Positions 1 through 8,765 are shown, counted from the stretch's first letter. The stretch: 64,000 bases of DNA from an uncultured Prevotellaceae bacterium (GCA_902790625.1 CADASP010000018.1:89148-153147); one strand, 5' to 3'. The notes: generated by a model from the sequence alone, not told the origin. Numbers and translations: made by a program.

Positions 1-211
1 GGTCGGCGAGCATGCGCTGGGAATGGCTGCGGAAAAGGTCGCTGATGGTGGTGTAGGCGGGGCTCCAGATGGGTTTGCCTGCCAGGCGTGCCAGGTGGTC
101 GTTGAGGAACAGCGAGGCGCGCTTGTTGGGGAACACGACGGCGGTGTGTGCCAGGTTGGTTCCATATTTTTCCAGTATGTCGATGGCTACGTGTTCAAGA
201 AAAGATTTCAT
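1..211 (-). CDS. AddB-like PD-(D/E)XK nuclease family protein, N-terminal fragment
   Basis: Only the first 70 residues lie in the window; the gene runs off the left edge. The visible part begins MKSFLEHVAIDILEKYG and contains AVVFPNKRASLFLNDHLAR, a typical N-terminal strand of the AddB-like subunit found beside AddA in Bacteroidota. The partner subunit would help process double-strand breaks for RecA loading. The ATG at 209-211 overlaps the end of the AddA-like gene by 17 bp, so the two are probably translated together. The nuclease domain that would confirm the family lies outside the window, so the call rests on the N-terminus and gene order. Confidence 0.7.
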   Translation of the reverse strand, partial: MKSFLEHVAIDILEKYGTNLAHTAVVFPNKRASLFLNDHLARLAGKPIWSPAYTTISDLFRSHSQRMLAD

Positions 212-3200
212 GGGGGTGGGTTTTAACGTCGATGACTTTGTTGTCGTACACCAGCCAGAGGAAGCCTTTCACGTTGTGGTGCCCCATTTGGTTGAGCAGT
301 TGCATGTATTGGCGCACCTGCTCGTGATACTCGGCTCGCTCGCGTCCGAACTTGAAATCGACCACAATGGTCTCGTGGCCGTCGGTCATCACGCGGTCGG
401 GGCGTCGCTCGGCCACGCGGCCAGTCTCGGGGTCGAGGGCAAGGATGGTACACTCGTTGAAGAGCTGCCAGCGTCCAGGCTGGAACCATTCGGTCACGCG
501 GCGACTGGCCAGTCGCTGACGCAGCAGTTGCAGCAGCTCGTGGCGCGAGGGCAGCGAGGTCGAATCCTCGTTGGTGTCGTTGCTGTTGCTCAGCATGCCG
601 TCTTGCTCCATCTGTCGCAATACGTCATCCACGTCGTCGGTACTGTCGATGTGCGAGAGTACGTTGTGCAGCAGACTGCCCGTCTGTATGTAGGTGGTGC
701 GCCGCTGGCTCTCGTCGTTGGCGTCGTCGGCATCGGGCAGACAGAACTGTCGGCTCTTGTTGCTCTGTCGGAAGTCGACCTTCGAGGTGAACACGCCGAT
801 GTCGACCTTGATGGGGAGGCTCTCCTGCAGGAAGGGGTTAGCCTGCTTGCGCATCTGCGGGCGCTTTGCGGCTTTGCTTGCGACAGGGCTGCCATAGCTG
901 AAGACGATGGAGAGGCTTTCGTCGTCATTGCCAGAGAGGGTTGCTCCTGCCAGTTGCGGCTCTATCAGCGGCAGCACCTGCTCGATAAGTGCCGAGCGCG
1001 ACTGCTGTCCGCTCTTCCGCTTGCCATAGACAAACAGACGCTCTGCGGCGCGCGTGAAGGCCACGTAGAGCAGGTTCATGTTGTCTACCACGTTCTGCTG
1101 GTGCTCCTCGTTGTAGTCGCGCTCAAAGATGGTTCCCTTCATGCCCTTTTGGCTGAAGTCTATGGGCACGATGGGCAGCTGGTTGAAGGGTGCCTCGGTG
1201 GGCGAGCACCACAGCACGTCGGGAAATTCGAGGGGCCAGTCGCAGAACGGCACGAGCACGCAAGGGAACTCCAGGCCCTTCGACTTGTGGATGGAGATGA
1301 GGCGCAGCCCATCCATCATGGGGCTTTGGATGGTCTTCTTGAACAGCTCCTCGTCCCACAGCCGCAAGAAGGCTTCCACATCCGAGCCGTTGTCGGCCAC
1401 GAAGTCGGTCATCTGGTCGTAGAAGGCACATAGGTAGGCGCTCTGCTGCTCCTTCTGGTCAAGTTGGAAGAGGGCGTAGATGCGTTCTGCCATCTCATGC
1501 AGGGGCATCTGCAGCAGGGTGGGGGTGAAGGCTGGTGGAAGCTTCCCCTGGCACTGCTGTTGCAGGAAGGCCAGTGCGATGTGGTCGTCGGGATGAGTCA
1601 GGTAGCGCAGGGCCTGAACGATGGTGACCACAGCTGTCGAAGCGTCGAGACGGAAGGCTTCGTCGCTCACCACCTTCAGCTGCGGAATCGTGGCGTTGAG
1701 GTGTTGGGCAATGATGGGTATGTTTCTGTTGGCACGCACCAGGATGGCGATGTCGGATGGCGACACTCCCTCGTCGAGGAGCGTCAGCACTTGGTCGGCC
1801 AGCAGTTGCAGCGTCTGTCGCTCATAGTCGTCGGTCGGCAGCAGCCTCACCTCCACCTGCCCTTCGTCGGGACGGTTGTCGGGCACCAACTGCTCCACGT
1901 CGTCGTAGGCCGTCACTCCCTCGTGCTTGGCAGCCTCGGTGAAGAAGGCGTTGTTGAAGTTGATGATGCGGCGGGCCGAGCGCCAATTCACGCCGAGGGG
2001 CTTCACATCCACCATCTCATGGGCGTTGCTGAACTGCGCTTTGATGCCGGCCAGCAGCCGCCAGTCGCCACTGCGCCAGCGGTAGATGCTCTGCTTCACG
2101 TCGCCCACGATGAGGTTCTCGGAGCCTTTGTGGCTCATCGTCTCTTGCAGCAGCACCTTGAAGTTTTGCCACTGCACGGTGCTGGTGTCCTGAAACTCGT
2201 CGATCATGATATGCTCCAGCTGTGTGCCAATCTTCTCGAAGATGAAGGGCGAGTCGCTGCCATCGATGAGCTGATGAAGCAGCTGCTGGGTGTTGGAAAG
2301 GAGGAATCGGTTCTGCTCCTCGTTGAGCTGGTGCACCTTCTGCTCGATGCTGGCCAGCAATCGCAGCTGACTCAGGTGGCGCAGCGTCAGGTCGGCGCTC
2401 TTGTAGAGCTTCCACTGGCGCGGCTGCTCGTCGAAGGCTTGGCGCAACAAGTTGCCCAGTGACGTGTCGGCCAGATGGTAGATGAGGTCGCGGCGGGGGT
2501 GGGTCTTCCTGCACCACTTGTCGGGCTGCCCCAAGCAGTCGGAGGCGCGCTTGCCCAGCACCGCCTCGTCGAACTCGCCACGTTGCAGCTTCAGAAACAG
2601 GCCAGCCACTCCTTTGACACCATGGCTCAGGTCGTCGATGTCGAGGCCCTCGCTTTCGAGCGTCTCGAAGAAGGCATTGCCAATATCCTCCATCCGCCGA
2701 CGGGCCTGTTGGCGCAGTTGGTGCAGCTGCTGCTGATAGCCCTCGAAGAATCCTTTCTGGTGCATCACGGCGTTGAGCTGCTCGCTGTGGCTTTTATAAT
2801 AGTCGCGGAAGATGGTGCGGCCAAAGACTTTGATTTGCCCGATGACGTTCCACGAGCGGTCGTCGTTGATGTTGTCCATGATGTACTTCAGCAGCCATTG
2901 CAGCATCTGGTCGGAGGCCGAGAGCGAGTCGATGAGCTGGTCGACGGCCAGTTCCTCCACCTGCACATCGTTCAGCCCTACGCGCAAGTTGGCCGTGAGG
3001 TTCAGCTCGCGAGCCAGGTTGCGCATCACGCTCTGGAAGAAAGAGTCGATGGTCTCCACGCGGAAATGGCTGTAGTTGTGGAGCAGCAGATGCAGGGCCT
3101 CGCCGGCGCGCTGGGCAATCTGCTGCTGCGACAGCTCGCCGCCCAATGCCGCGTAAACCTTCTGGGCATACGACTTGGAGTCGTCCAGACCACGCCAGAT

Positions 3201-3434
3201 GCCATAGAGCTGGCTCAGTATGCGCATCTTCATCTCCTCCGTTGCCTTGTTGGTAAATGTCACGGCCAGAATCTGCCTGTAGCTCTGCGGATTGCGCACC
3301 AAGAGCTTGATATACTCTGAGGCCAGTGTGAACGTCTTTCCGCTGCCCGCGCTGGCTTTGTAGACGGTGAGGGGAACCCCAGCCCCTCCCGAGGGGGAGG
3401 GGAGCTGAGTTACTTCTGCTATCGTATTTTCCAT
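195..3434 (-). CDS. addA: AddA-like UvrD-family helicase/exonuclease
   Basis: Large superfamily 1 helicase, 1079 aa, of the AddA/RecB type that unwinds and degrades DNA ends in recombination repair. Visible motifs: Walker A ASAGSGKT at about 27-34, AVTFTNKATEEM (Ia), IMIDEFQDTS (Walker B, about 410), LIVGDVKQSIYRWR (III), LISIHKSKGLEFP (V), LLYVAFTRA (VI, about 790). A C-terminal PD-(D/E)XK nuclease is suggested by RPDRVM, VVDFKFG and YHEQVRQYMQLL. The first 22 or so residues (MENTIAEVTQ then LPSPSGGAGVP) are not helicase sequence: they derive from an interspersed repeat related to the one at 5619-5744, and the family normally starts near LTVYKASAGSGKT. No other ATG precedes the Walker motif in frame, so the repeat seems to supply the start codon. 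Confidence 0.9.
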   Translation of the reverse strand: MENTIAEVTQLPSPSGGAGVPLTVYKASAGSGKTFTLASEYIKLLVRNPQSYRQILAVTFTNKATEEMKMRILSQLYGIWRGLDDSKSYAQKVYAALGGELSQQQIAQRAGEALHLLLHNYSHFRVETIDSFFQSVMRNLARELNLTANLRVGLNDVQVEELAVDQLIDSLSASDQMLQWLLKYIMDNINDDRSWNVIGQIKVFGRTIFRDYYKSHSEQLNAVMHQKGFFEGYQQQLHQLRQQARRRMEDIGNAFFETLESEGLDIDDLSHGVKGVAGLFLKLQRGEFDEAVLGKRASDCLGQPDKWCRKTHPRRDLIYHLADTSLGNLLRQAFDEQPRQWKLYKSADLTLRHLSQLRLLASIEQKVHQLNEEQNRFLLSNTQQLLHQLIDGSDSPFIFEKIGTQLEHIMIDEFQDTSTVQWQNFKVLLQETMSHKGSENLIVGDVKQSIYRWRSGDWRLLAGIKAQFSNAHEMVDVKPLGVNWRSARRIINFNNAFFTEAAKHEGVTAYDDVEQLVPDNRPDEGQVEVRLLPTDDYERQTLQLLADQVLTLLDEGVSPSDIAILVRANRNIPIIAQHLNATIPQLKVVSDEAFRLDASTAVVTIVQALRYLTHPDDHIALAFLQQQCQGKLPPAFTPTLLQMPLHEMAERIYALFQLDQKEQQSAYLCAFYDQMTDFVADNGSDVEAFLRLWDEELFKKTIQSPMMDGLRLISIHKSKGLEFPCVLVPFCDWPLEFPDVLWCSPTEAPFNQLPIVPIDFSQKGMKGTIFERDYNEEHQQNVVDNMNLLYVAFTRAAERLFVYGKRKSGQQSRSALIEQVLPLIEPQLAGATLSGNDDESLSIVFSYGSPVASKAAKRPQMRKQANPFLQESLPIKVDIGVFTSKVDFRQSNKSRQFCLPDADDANDESQRRTTYIQTGSLLHNVLSHIDSTDDVDDVLRQMEQDGMLSNSNDTNEDSTSLPSRHELLQLLRQRLASRRVTEWFQPGRWQLFNECTILALDPETGRVAERRPDRVMTDGHETIVVDFKFGRERAEYHEQVRQYMQLLNQMGHHNVKGFLWLVYDNKVIDVKTHPHEIFS

Positions 3435-3435
3435 T
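3371..3435 (-). repeat. Half-copy of the 34-bp-TIR mini-element, forming the addA start
   Basis: On the minus strand this stretch carries an ATG (3432-3434), an interior resembling that of the element at 5619-5744 (shared text of the AGCAGAAGTAAC/AGCAAAAGTGAC type) and one G/C-rich palindromic end (CCCTCCCCCTCGGGAGGGG type). The second terminus is not visible upstream, so the copy is truncated or diverged. It is translated as the AddA N-terminus. Confidence 0.6.
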
Positions 3436-3555
3436 CTGTTCTGCTTGATAAGTAGTATATTGTCAGTTATCAGTTTTTCAGCGTTAGTAGCACTTCTTTG
3501 CGGTTATTCATTTAAGTCTATATAAGCTTCCCTCCCGTCGGAAGAGGATTGCGTC

Positions 3556-5694
3556 TTACCATCGTCGGAACAATTCGAAGGTGAACTTGGCACCGCTCTC
3601 GATGAAGCTGGCGTTGTAGAAGCTGGCGAAAAATCCGACGGAGAAATAACGGCATGTGAATCCGTAGCCCAGCTCGCTGTAGAGGCGGGTGTGGGCGATG
3701 GAGAGGGTGCTGATGTAGGCCCGCTCGCTCTCTACATAGCGGCCCACGAAGGGCACGAATGAGACGGCCATCAGGGGCGACTCGAACGAGACGTTGCCCC
3801 GCAGGTAGTATTTGCTTTGGTTGAAGAGTCGCGAGCTGAGCAACTGGAAATTGCCGCTCCAGTCGTCGTTCCACCCTTCGGGCAGGTTCTCGTCGCGGAA
3901 GTTGGAGTAGTCCATGAAGTAGTTCTTGTCGCGCTTGGTGTAAAAACCTCCTCCAACGCGCAGATTCAGCGTTTGCAACCGATGCATGCGATGCTTCATC
4001 GAGGCATCCATCTCCCAGCGCTCATAGCTCAAGTCGAGATTCTTGCCCGGCAGACCGCGCTCGTAGTCGATGGTGAAGAGTGGTCCCTTGGGCCAGGGAC
4101 GCGCCTTTATGCTCAGGTTGGGAGCCAGACTCCTGTATTTGGTGGGCATGCCCATTAGAGCCATCTGCCTTTTGGCCACGGCGTTGCGATGGTGAAACAC
4201 CATTCCCACCTCGATGGCCAGACGGTTGTTGAGCGGCAACGTGTTCTGTATGTGCAGGTTCAGGTCGTCAAACTGGTCGAGCTTCATGTTGTCGATGTTT
4301 GGCAGTTCGCCCTGTGTGCGCTGCAGTTCGTCGATGACCGTTGAGTTGTAGATGCGGTTGCCGTTGCTCCACACCAACTCGGCGAAGGCATCGCGGCCAC
4401 GGTAGTCGTAGTCGAGGCGGAAGGGCAGTTGGAAGTAGAAGCGTTTCTGCTTGAAGTTGTAGCCCAGGCGGGCGTTCATGCTGATGGCCGTCTCGTCAGT
4501 GAAGTTATAGCGTGCTCCCAGCTTGAAGCGGTAGGAGAGTCCTTTTCGCTTGCTGTAGCTGATGTACTGCGGGTTGATGATGGGCGAGAGCCTCACCCAA
4601 CCGTCTTCGTTGCTGAATCGGATGCGTTGCACGAGGCTTTCGCCCAAGGTCTCGCCAATCTCTTTCCAATAGTTGTGCTTCTTGGGTTTAGGCTGCACTA
4701 AGATGGTGTCGGTGGCGGTGGTGTCGGGCTGCTGTCGCCTGGCTCGCAGCGAGTCGCGAAGCTGGTAGATGGCCAGCTCTTCGGGCCACAGTTCATAGGG
4801 GCGCACCGAGTCGATGAGTTGTCGGTCGCCCTTCACGTTGACGGAGTCGGGCAGGGTGATGGGGCAGTCGTATGATGCCTCGAAGGCTGCCGAGATGTGG
4901 TTGCCCAGGAACTTGAAGTCGGCCTTCGTCTCGCAGAACTGTGGCAATTTCGAGTGAGGACCATCCTCGTCCACCTGTACGGTATGGGTGTGGAATCGCA
5001 TCATGTCGAACTCGCCGCTCATGTCGGTTTCCAGTATGCGCCCTGTTCGTGAGTCGATGGTGGCGTGGCCGTTTACCAGCTGTGTGTTGTTCACATAGCG
5101 GGGACGGAATGTCACCCGTGTGCGCTGTGAGTCGATGGGCGTTTCGGCATAGCGATAGAACACTCTGTTGGAGTGGTTGAATGGCGACAGGATGTGATCG
5201 CCATAGAGCGTGGAGGAGTAGAGGCGCGGCGTGATGAAGTCGAGCAGCGTGGGCATGGTGTTCCGGTTGTGTGGGATGGTGGTGTAGTACACCTGCCGCT
5301 TGTTTTCTATCTTCCCCTCGCTGTTGATGCTCATGCGCCCATACTGCTCGCTCACAAACGAGCGCTGGCCCCGTGCGATGGCATACATCGATGGCACGCA
5401 CCACAACGTGAAATTGCGCTGGTGGGTCAGGAAATGATGCTTGATATAGACATTCGATTGAAAATTGCCCAGCGTGTCGTTGGCGTGGGCCTTGGAATAG
5501 TTGAACAGCAGGTTCTGGGCCATGGCAGGAGTGATAAAGAAAGAACAAAGAAAGAGGAGAACCCCCCTCCCAATGCTTCCCGAGAGTAACCCACCCCCAA
5601 TGCTTCCCGAAGGGAGAAACCCACCCCCAACCCCTCCCGTACGGGAGGGGAGTTTGGTCACTTTTGCTGGTGTCAGTTCCGCTGTATATTTCAT
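3556..5694 (-). CDS. DUF5686-type outer-membrane beta-barrel protein
   Basis: 712 aa. After a hydrophobic signal segment (VLLFLCSFFITPAMAQ) the protein has the mixed strand-rich body and C-terminal barrel strands of Bacteroidota DUF5686 proteins, ending in the aromatic FELFRRW expected for an outer-membrane barrel. The usual N-terminal carboxypeptidase-regulatory domain is absent. Open reading could extend upstream to 6030, but that part is the wrong-frame shadow of the next gene. The ATG at 5692-5694 lies inside a repeat element, so about 45 residues (MKYTAELTPAKVTKLPS followed by Gly-rich repeats) precede the signal core; no ATG, GTG or TTG candidate was seen nearer the signal peptide. Function unknown; substrate cannot be inferred. 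Confidence 0.75.
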   Translation of the reverse strand: MKYTAELTPAKVTKLPSRTGGVGGGFLPSGSIGGGLLSGSIGRGVLLFLCSFFITPAMAQNLLFNYSKAHANDTLGNFQSNVYIKHHFLTHQRNFTLWCVPSMYAIARGQRSFVSEQYGRMSINSEGKIENKRQVYYTTIPHNRNTMPTLLDFITPRLYSSTLYGDHILSPFNHSNRVFYRYAETPIDSQRTRVTFRPRYVNNTQLVNGHATIDSRTGRILETDMSGEFDMMRFHTHTVQVDEDGPHSKLPQFCETKADFKFLGNHISAAFEASYDCPITLPDSVNVKGDRQLIDSVRPYELWPEELAIYQLRDSLRARRQQPDTTATDTILVQPKPKKHNYWKEIGETLGESLVQRIRFSNEDGWVRLSPIINPQYISYSKRKGLSYRFKLGARYNFTDETAISMNARLGYNFKQKRFYFQLPFRLDYDYRGRDAFAELVWSNGNRIYNSTVIDELQRTQGELPNIDNMKLDQFDDLNLHIQNTLPLNNRLAIEVGMVFHHRNAVAKRQMALMGMPTKYRSLAPNLSIKARPWPKGPLFTIDYERGLPGKNLDLSYERWEMDASMKHRMHRLQTLNLRVGGGFYTKRDKNYFMDYSNFRDENLPEGWNDDWSGNFQLLSSRLFNQSKYYLRGNVSFESPLMAVSFVPFVGRYVESERAYISTLSIAHTRLYSELGYGFTCRYFSVGFFASFYNASFIESGAKFTFELFRRW
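5555..5618. repeat. Two degenerate GC-rich direct repeats next to the mini-element
   Basis: The unit CCCACCCCCAATGCTTCCCG occurs at about 5589-5610, with a partial copy at 5563-5585. Both are translated in the DUF5686 leader as SGSIGGG and SGSIGRG. They look like partial arms of the adjacent element and lengthen the region before the signal peptide. Confidence 0.6.
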
Positions 5695-5744
5695 TGTAAA
5701 TCTATATAAGCTCCCCTCCCGTACGGGAGGGGTTGGGGGTGGGT
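5619..5744. repeat. 126-bp mini-element with perfect 34-bp terminal inverted repeats
   Basis: Bases 5619-5652 are the exact reverse complement of 5711-5744; each arm also contains an inner palindrome around CTCCCCTCCCGTACGGGAGG. The 58-bp interior carries an ATG on the minus strand (5692-5694) and an open frame MKYTAELTPAKVTK running into the arm (LPSRTGGVGGG). Related copies lie at 3371-3435, 13051-13174 and 38944-39057. No transposase is linked, so it resembles a MITE or a palindromic mini-element. Confidence 0.85.
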
Positions 5745-5774
5745 GTTTGGGGGTGGGTTCTTGGGGGCGTTTTT

Positions 5775-6803
5775 TTACTCTTCTATATTCCCGATACTGC
5801 GTGTGAGCGAGGCCAAGGCTCCCATCATGCTCTCCCCCAGACAATAGCGTGAGAAGCGGGCCGCAGTGCCGCCCCGTGTTCCAAGCAAGCTCGATGCCAG
5901 GGCGTCGATGTCGGCCTTGCCGAGAGGCTGTCGCACGAAGGGCACCTCGTCGGCACTGAAGCCCAGCAGCCCCGTCAGCAGCTGTGCGGTGAGCAGGGCC
6001 ATGCGGTTGAAGTGCAGACGCTCTATCCACGATTCAATCTTCACGAAGTCCATGCGGTCGCCCAGCTGCCGCAGCATCATGCCAATGTCGGTGAGGATCC
6101 ACAGGCTGATGCCATTGGACAATGTCGACTTCACCATCTCCACCAGCGCCACGAGCATGGCCAGCGTGGGGGCCACCGTCTCAATGCGTTGTCCTCTGAT
6201 GGTGATGTGGCTGGTGCCCCCTTCGAGCCATTCCTTCTCGATGATGTCTTTCAGCGTGTGGTTGTTCAGCTTGTTACTCAGTTGCAGCAACTGGTGGCGG
6301 TGCTCCACGCTCAGCCCCTGCCACTTGTAGTGCAGCACGTGCTTGTTGGGGCTGGTGGCTTCGGCATCGTTGGCGCGGGCCAGCTCGTCGGCCTTGTTGC
6401 CTTGCGTGGTGTAGGGGAAGTAGATGCTCACCTGACCCGTGCGGTGGTGTGCGGGGGTGGGGTAGAGGGCTTGCGTTGCCCACAGTCCAGTCAGGATGGG
6501 GCGCAGTTGTCCACTGGCTTGTTGCTGTAGCAGCGTGGCCACGTCGGCACTCGCAGCCTGATGGCGATGCTCGGCGCTGAGCGTGGCTTCAGTCCATTGC
6601 TCCGAAACGTTGGTGGGTATCTGCACGAAGAACTGATTGGCACATGCCTTCACACCATCGCCCAGCAGCGCCTCCATGTCGAGCTTGTGGGCAATGGCTA
6701 ATAGTTGGCCCCACTTCCATCTCGACATGGGTTCGATGGCCTCTTCCGAGCCATAGGCTCCGGCACGCAGCAATCGGAAATAATTCCTTTCAATGATGTT
6801 CAT
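5775..6803 (-). CDS. Putative nucleotidyltransferase family protein
   Basis: 342 aa, soluble, no signal peptide. The general layout (helical N-terminus, a conserved arginine before a strand in HRTGQVSIYFPY, a later block VEMVKSTLSNGISLWILTDIGMML and W-rich helix) resembles the uncharacterised nucleotidyltransferase family of Bacteroidota that acts near cell-surface glycan genes. The usual catalytic Gly-Asp-x-Asp pattern is not visible; the corresponding place reads TGQVSIYF, so the enzyme may be inactive or the family call wrong. It sits between gldH and the DUF5686 gene on the same strand, 28 bp from gldH's side gene start and about 80 bp from the next gene. Confidence 0.45.
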   Translation of the reverse strand: MNIIERNYFRLLRAGAYGSEEAIEPMSRWKWGQLLAIAHKLDMEALLGDGVKACANQFFVQIPTNVSEQWTEATLSAEHRHQAASADVATLLQQQASGQLRPILTGLWATQALYPTPAHHRTGQVSIYFPYTTQGNKADELARANDAEATSPNKHVLHYKWQGLSVEHRHQLLQLSNKLNNHTLKDIIEKEWLEGGTSHITIRGQRIETVAPTLAMLVALVEMVKSTLSNGISLWILTDIGMMLRQLGDRMDFVKIESWIERLHFNRMALLTAQLLTGLLGFSADEVPFVRQPLGKADIDALASSLLGTRGGTAARFSRYCLGESMMGALASLTRSIGNIEE

Positions 6804-6858
6804 CTGTTGTCTTCGTGTTCGTGCATGAGTGCTGTTTCACTTTGCAGAGGGTAGCGCG

Positions 6859-7332
6859 TCAGTCTGCCGACCTGCGCTCCACGACAATGCCGATGTCGGC
6901 AATGCCTGGCAACAGCTCGCGCGACATGTTGTGGGCGATGGCGATGTCGATGGTGTCGGCATCGGCTGTGGCCACCACGTCGTGCAGGGGGATGGAATAG
7001 TCGCAGAAGGTGTTGCTGCCGGTCTTCAGGTTCCCTTTGTCATCGGTAATGTCTATGCAGACTCTTTCGGAGTAGTTCTCGGGCTTGTTCTGATGGACGT
7101 CGAGCGTGAGCTGCGTATAGGGGTAGATGCTCGTTGCGCGTATGTTCACCATCACCTGATAGCTTCCGGCCTGCTCCACCGGCACCACGAAGTGCAGCGA
7201 GTCGTCCTGCTGCCATCCCTGCAGACTGATGTGTTGGTAGTGGTTGTATATGGGCAAGCGGTTGCAGCTGGCCAGTGCCAGTGCAACCGCTGCCAACACG
7301 TATGGGATGCTATTGCTCCTTTGGCGCTTCAT
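6859..7332 (-). CDS. gldH: Gliding motility lipoprotein GldH-like
   Basis: 157 aa starting MKRQRSNSIPYVLAAVALALASCNR, a lipoprotein signal with lipobox ALASC. The remainder (NHYQHISLQGWQQDDSLHFVVPV, ISIPLHDVV-like strands) matches GldH, an outer-membrane-associated lipoprotein linked to gliding and type IX secretion in Bacteroidota. In non-gliding gut or oral species it is kept without gliding. The ATG at 7330-7332 overlaps the end of ricT by 23 bp; a longer frame to 7449 is the Lys/Arg-rich shadow of ricT's tail and was not used. The ricT-gldH order is common in this phylum. Confidence 0.8.
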   Translation of the reverse strand: MKRQRSNSIPYVLAAVALALASCNRLPIYNHYQHISLQGWQQDDSLHFVVPVEQAGSYQVMVNIRATSIYPYTQLTLDVHQNKPENYSERVCIDITDDKGNLKTGSNTFCDYSIPLHDVVATADADTIDIAIAHNMSRELLPGIADIGIVVERRSAD

Positions 7333-8509
7333 TCTTGGGTGTTGCTTTGTGCGGCTCTGTCTTTCGCGGCTCTGCCTTTCGCGTCTCTGCGCTGCGTGCC
7401 TCGGCAGGCTTGGCGGCTTTCTTCTTTTTCTTCTTCTTAGCCTTGTCAAATCGGGTGATGCTGTCGCCGGCCAGCAGGTCGATGGGGCCTTCGGGTTCCT
7501 TCTTCTGGTCGTCGGGTTGCAGCTGTGCCGGTTTCTCGCCGCGTCGGTTCATCTCTATGATTTCCTTGGCACGCTGTGCGGTGATGGTCTCCAGGTTGAC
7601 GGCCAATCGCTTGTCGGTGCTATAGGTGACAAGCTCTTCCAGGATGTCGCTCTTGAAGTAGAAGTAGTCGGCATCTTGCGTCTGCAGCACCACTTCGCGG
7701 TTGGGCAGCCGTCGGCCATGCTCAATGTAGTCGTCCACCTCGTAGTTCAGGCAGCACTTCAGCTTGGCACACATGCCCGCCAGCTTCTGCGGATTGAGCG
7801 AGATGTCCTGGAATCGTGCCGAGCCTGTGCTCACGCTGACAAAGTTCTTCATCCATGTGGCACAGCAAAGCTCTCGTCCGCAGGGGCCAGTGCCGCCTAT
7901 GCGCCCTGCTTCCTGTCGGGCTCCAATCTGCTTCATCTCGATGCGCACGTGAAAGGCGGCGGCGAGGTCTTTGATGAGTTGGCGGAAGTCGACGCGCTCA
8001 TCGGCGATATAGTAGAAGATGGCCTTCTGTCCGTCGCCCTGATATTCCACGTCGCCAATCTTCATCTTCAGTCCCAGCCCTTTGGCAATCTCGCGGCTCT
8101 CAATCATCGTCTCGTGCTCCAGTGCCTTGGCTTCGCGAAACTTGTCCATGTCGCTCTGACGTGCCAGACGGTAGATGCGCTTGATGTCGTCTTCGCTCTT
8201 CAGGTTGGCTTTCTTCAGTTGCAGCTTCACCAGCCGCCCCGTCAGCGTCACCACGCCGATGTCGTGGCCTGGGCTGGCCTCCACGGCCACCACGTCGCCC
8301 TTTTTCAGCGGCAGGTTGTTCACGTTGTGGTAATAGCCCTTGCGGGTGTGCTTGAACTGCACTTCCACCAGGTCGGTGCTCTCGGCATTGCCCGGCACGT
8401 CGGCCAGCCAGTCGTAGGTGTTGAGTTGGCGGTCTTGGCGGCCTACGGCAGCGGCACACAGTCCACGGTCACAACCAGTACGTATGAGGTGTTCTTTCTG
8501 TTTTTCCAT
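7310..8509 (-). CDS. ricT: RicT/YaaT-like PSP1-domain protein
   Basis: 399 aa cytosolic protein with the PSP1 domain. Diagnostic cysteine clusters GPCGRELCCATW and GMCAKLKCCLNYE are present; in Bacillus these ligate an Fe-S cluster in the RicAFT complex that affects RNA maturation. The C-terminal 60 residues are a Lys/Ala/Glu-rich tail (KAKKKKKKKAAKPAEAR) typical of Bacteroidota members and probably disordered. A promoter matching the Bacteroidota consensus lies upstream at 8543-8575. It overlaps gldH, so both likely form one transcript. The family is secure; its role in Bacteroidota is not established. Confidence 0.88.
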   Translation of the reverse strand: MEKQKEHLIRTGCDRGLCAAAVGRQDRQLNTYDWLADVPGNAESTDLVEVQFKHTRKGYYHNVNNLPLKKGDVVAVEASPGHDIGVVTLTGRLVKLQLKKANLKSEDDIKRIYRLARQSDMDKFREAKALEHETMIESREIAKGLGLKMKIGDVEYQGDGQKAIFYYIADERVDFRQLIKDLAAAFHVRIEMKQIGARQEAGRIGGTGPCGRELCCATWMKNFVSVSTGSARFQDISLNPQKLAGMCAKLKCCLNYEVDDYIEHGRRLPNREVVLQTQDADYFYFKSDILEELVTYSTDKRLAVNLETITAQRAKEIIEMNRRGEKPAQLQPDDQKKEPEGPIDLLAGDSITRFDKAKKKKKKKAAKPAEARSAETRKAEPRKTEPHKATPKNEAPKEQ

Positions 8510-8542
8510 ATATAAAAATGTATGAACAATATATTAAGACGT

Positions 8543-8575
8543 GCAAAGTTAGTGCAAACCGAGCAAAAAACCAAA
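8543..8575 (-). promoter_or_regulatory. Bacteroidota-type promoter for ricT-gldH
   Basis: On the minus strand TTTG (8572-8575) is followed after 20 bp by TAACTTTGC (8543-8551), which matches the -33/-7 consensus. The ricT ATG lies about 35 bp downstream. Confidence 0.75.
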
Positions 8576-8589
8576 TTTTTGGTTGAAAA

Positions 8590-8765
8590 AATGTGGGGAG
8601 GGGGAGTGAAAGGGGAGTGAAGGGGAGTGAAGAGGGGGTGAATGGGATGATAGTCTTGAATATGAACTATGGTTCTTTTGCCCCTTTTCATTTGCTATAA
8701 TGCTTTTTTGGATGAACTATCGTCCTTTCACTCCCCTTCACTCCCTTTCACTCCCTCTTCACTCC
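8590..8765. repeat. Inverted pair of GGGGAGTGAA tandem arrays in the ricT-cytidylate kinase gap
   Basis: The 365-bp divergent gap holds about four copies of a GGGGAGTGAA-like unit at 8598-8640 and about four of its complement (TTCACTCCCC) at 8728-8765. The arms could pair into a long hairpin. Between them is AT-rich sequence with no gene. Confidence 0.7.

Noticed and set aside
69..1433. 454-codon plus-strand frame
   Set aside because: Shadow of the AddA-like gene, whose motifs occur on the minus strand across the same bases.
5695..6030. N-terminal extension of the DUF5686 frame
   Set aside because: This part overlaps the nucleotidyltransferase-like gene in another frame and has no signal or domain; the ATG at 5694 is the better start.
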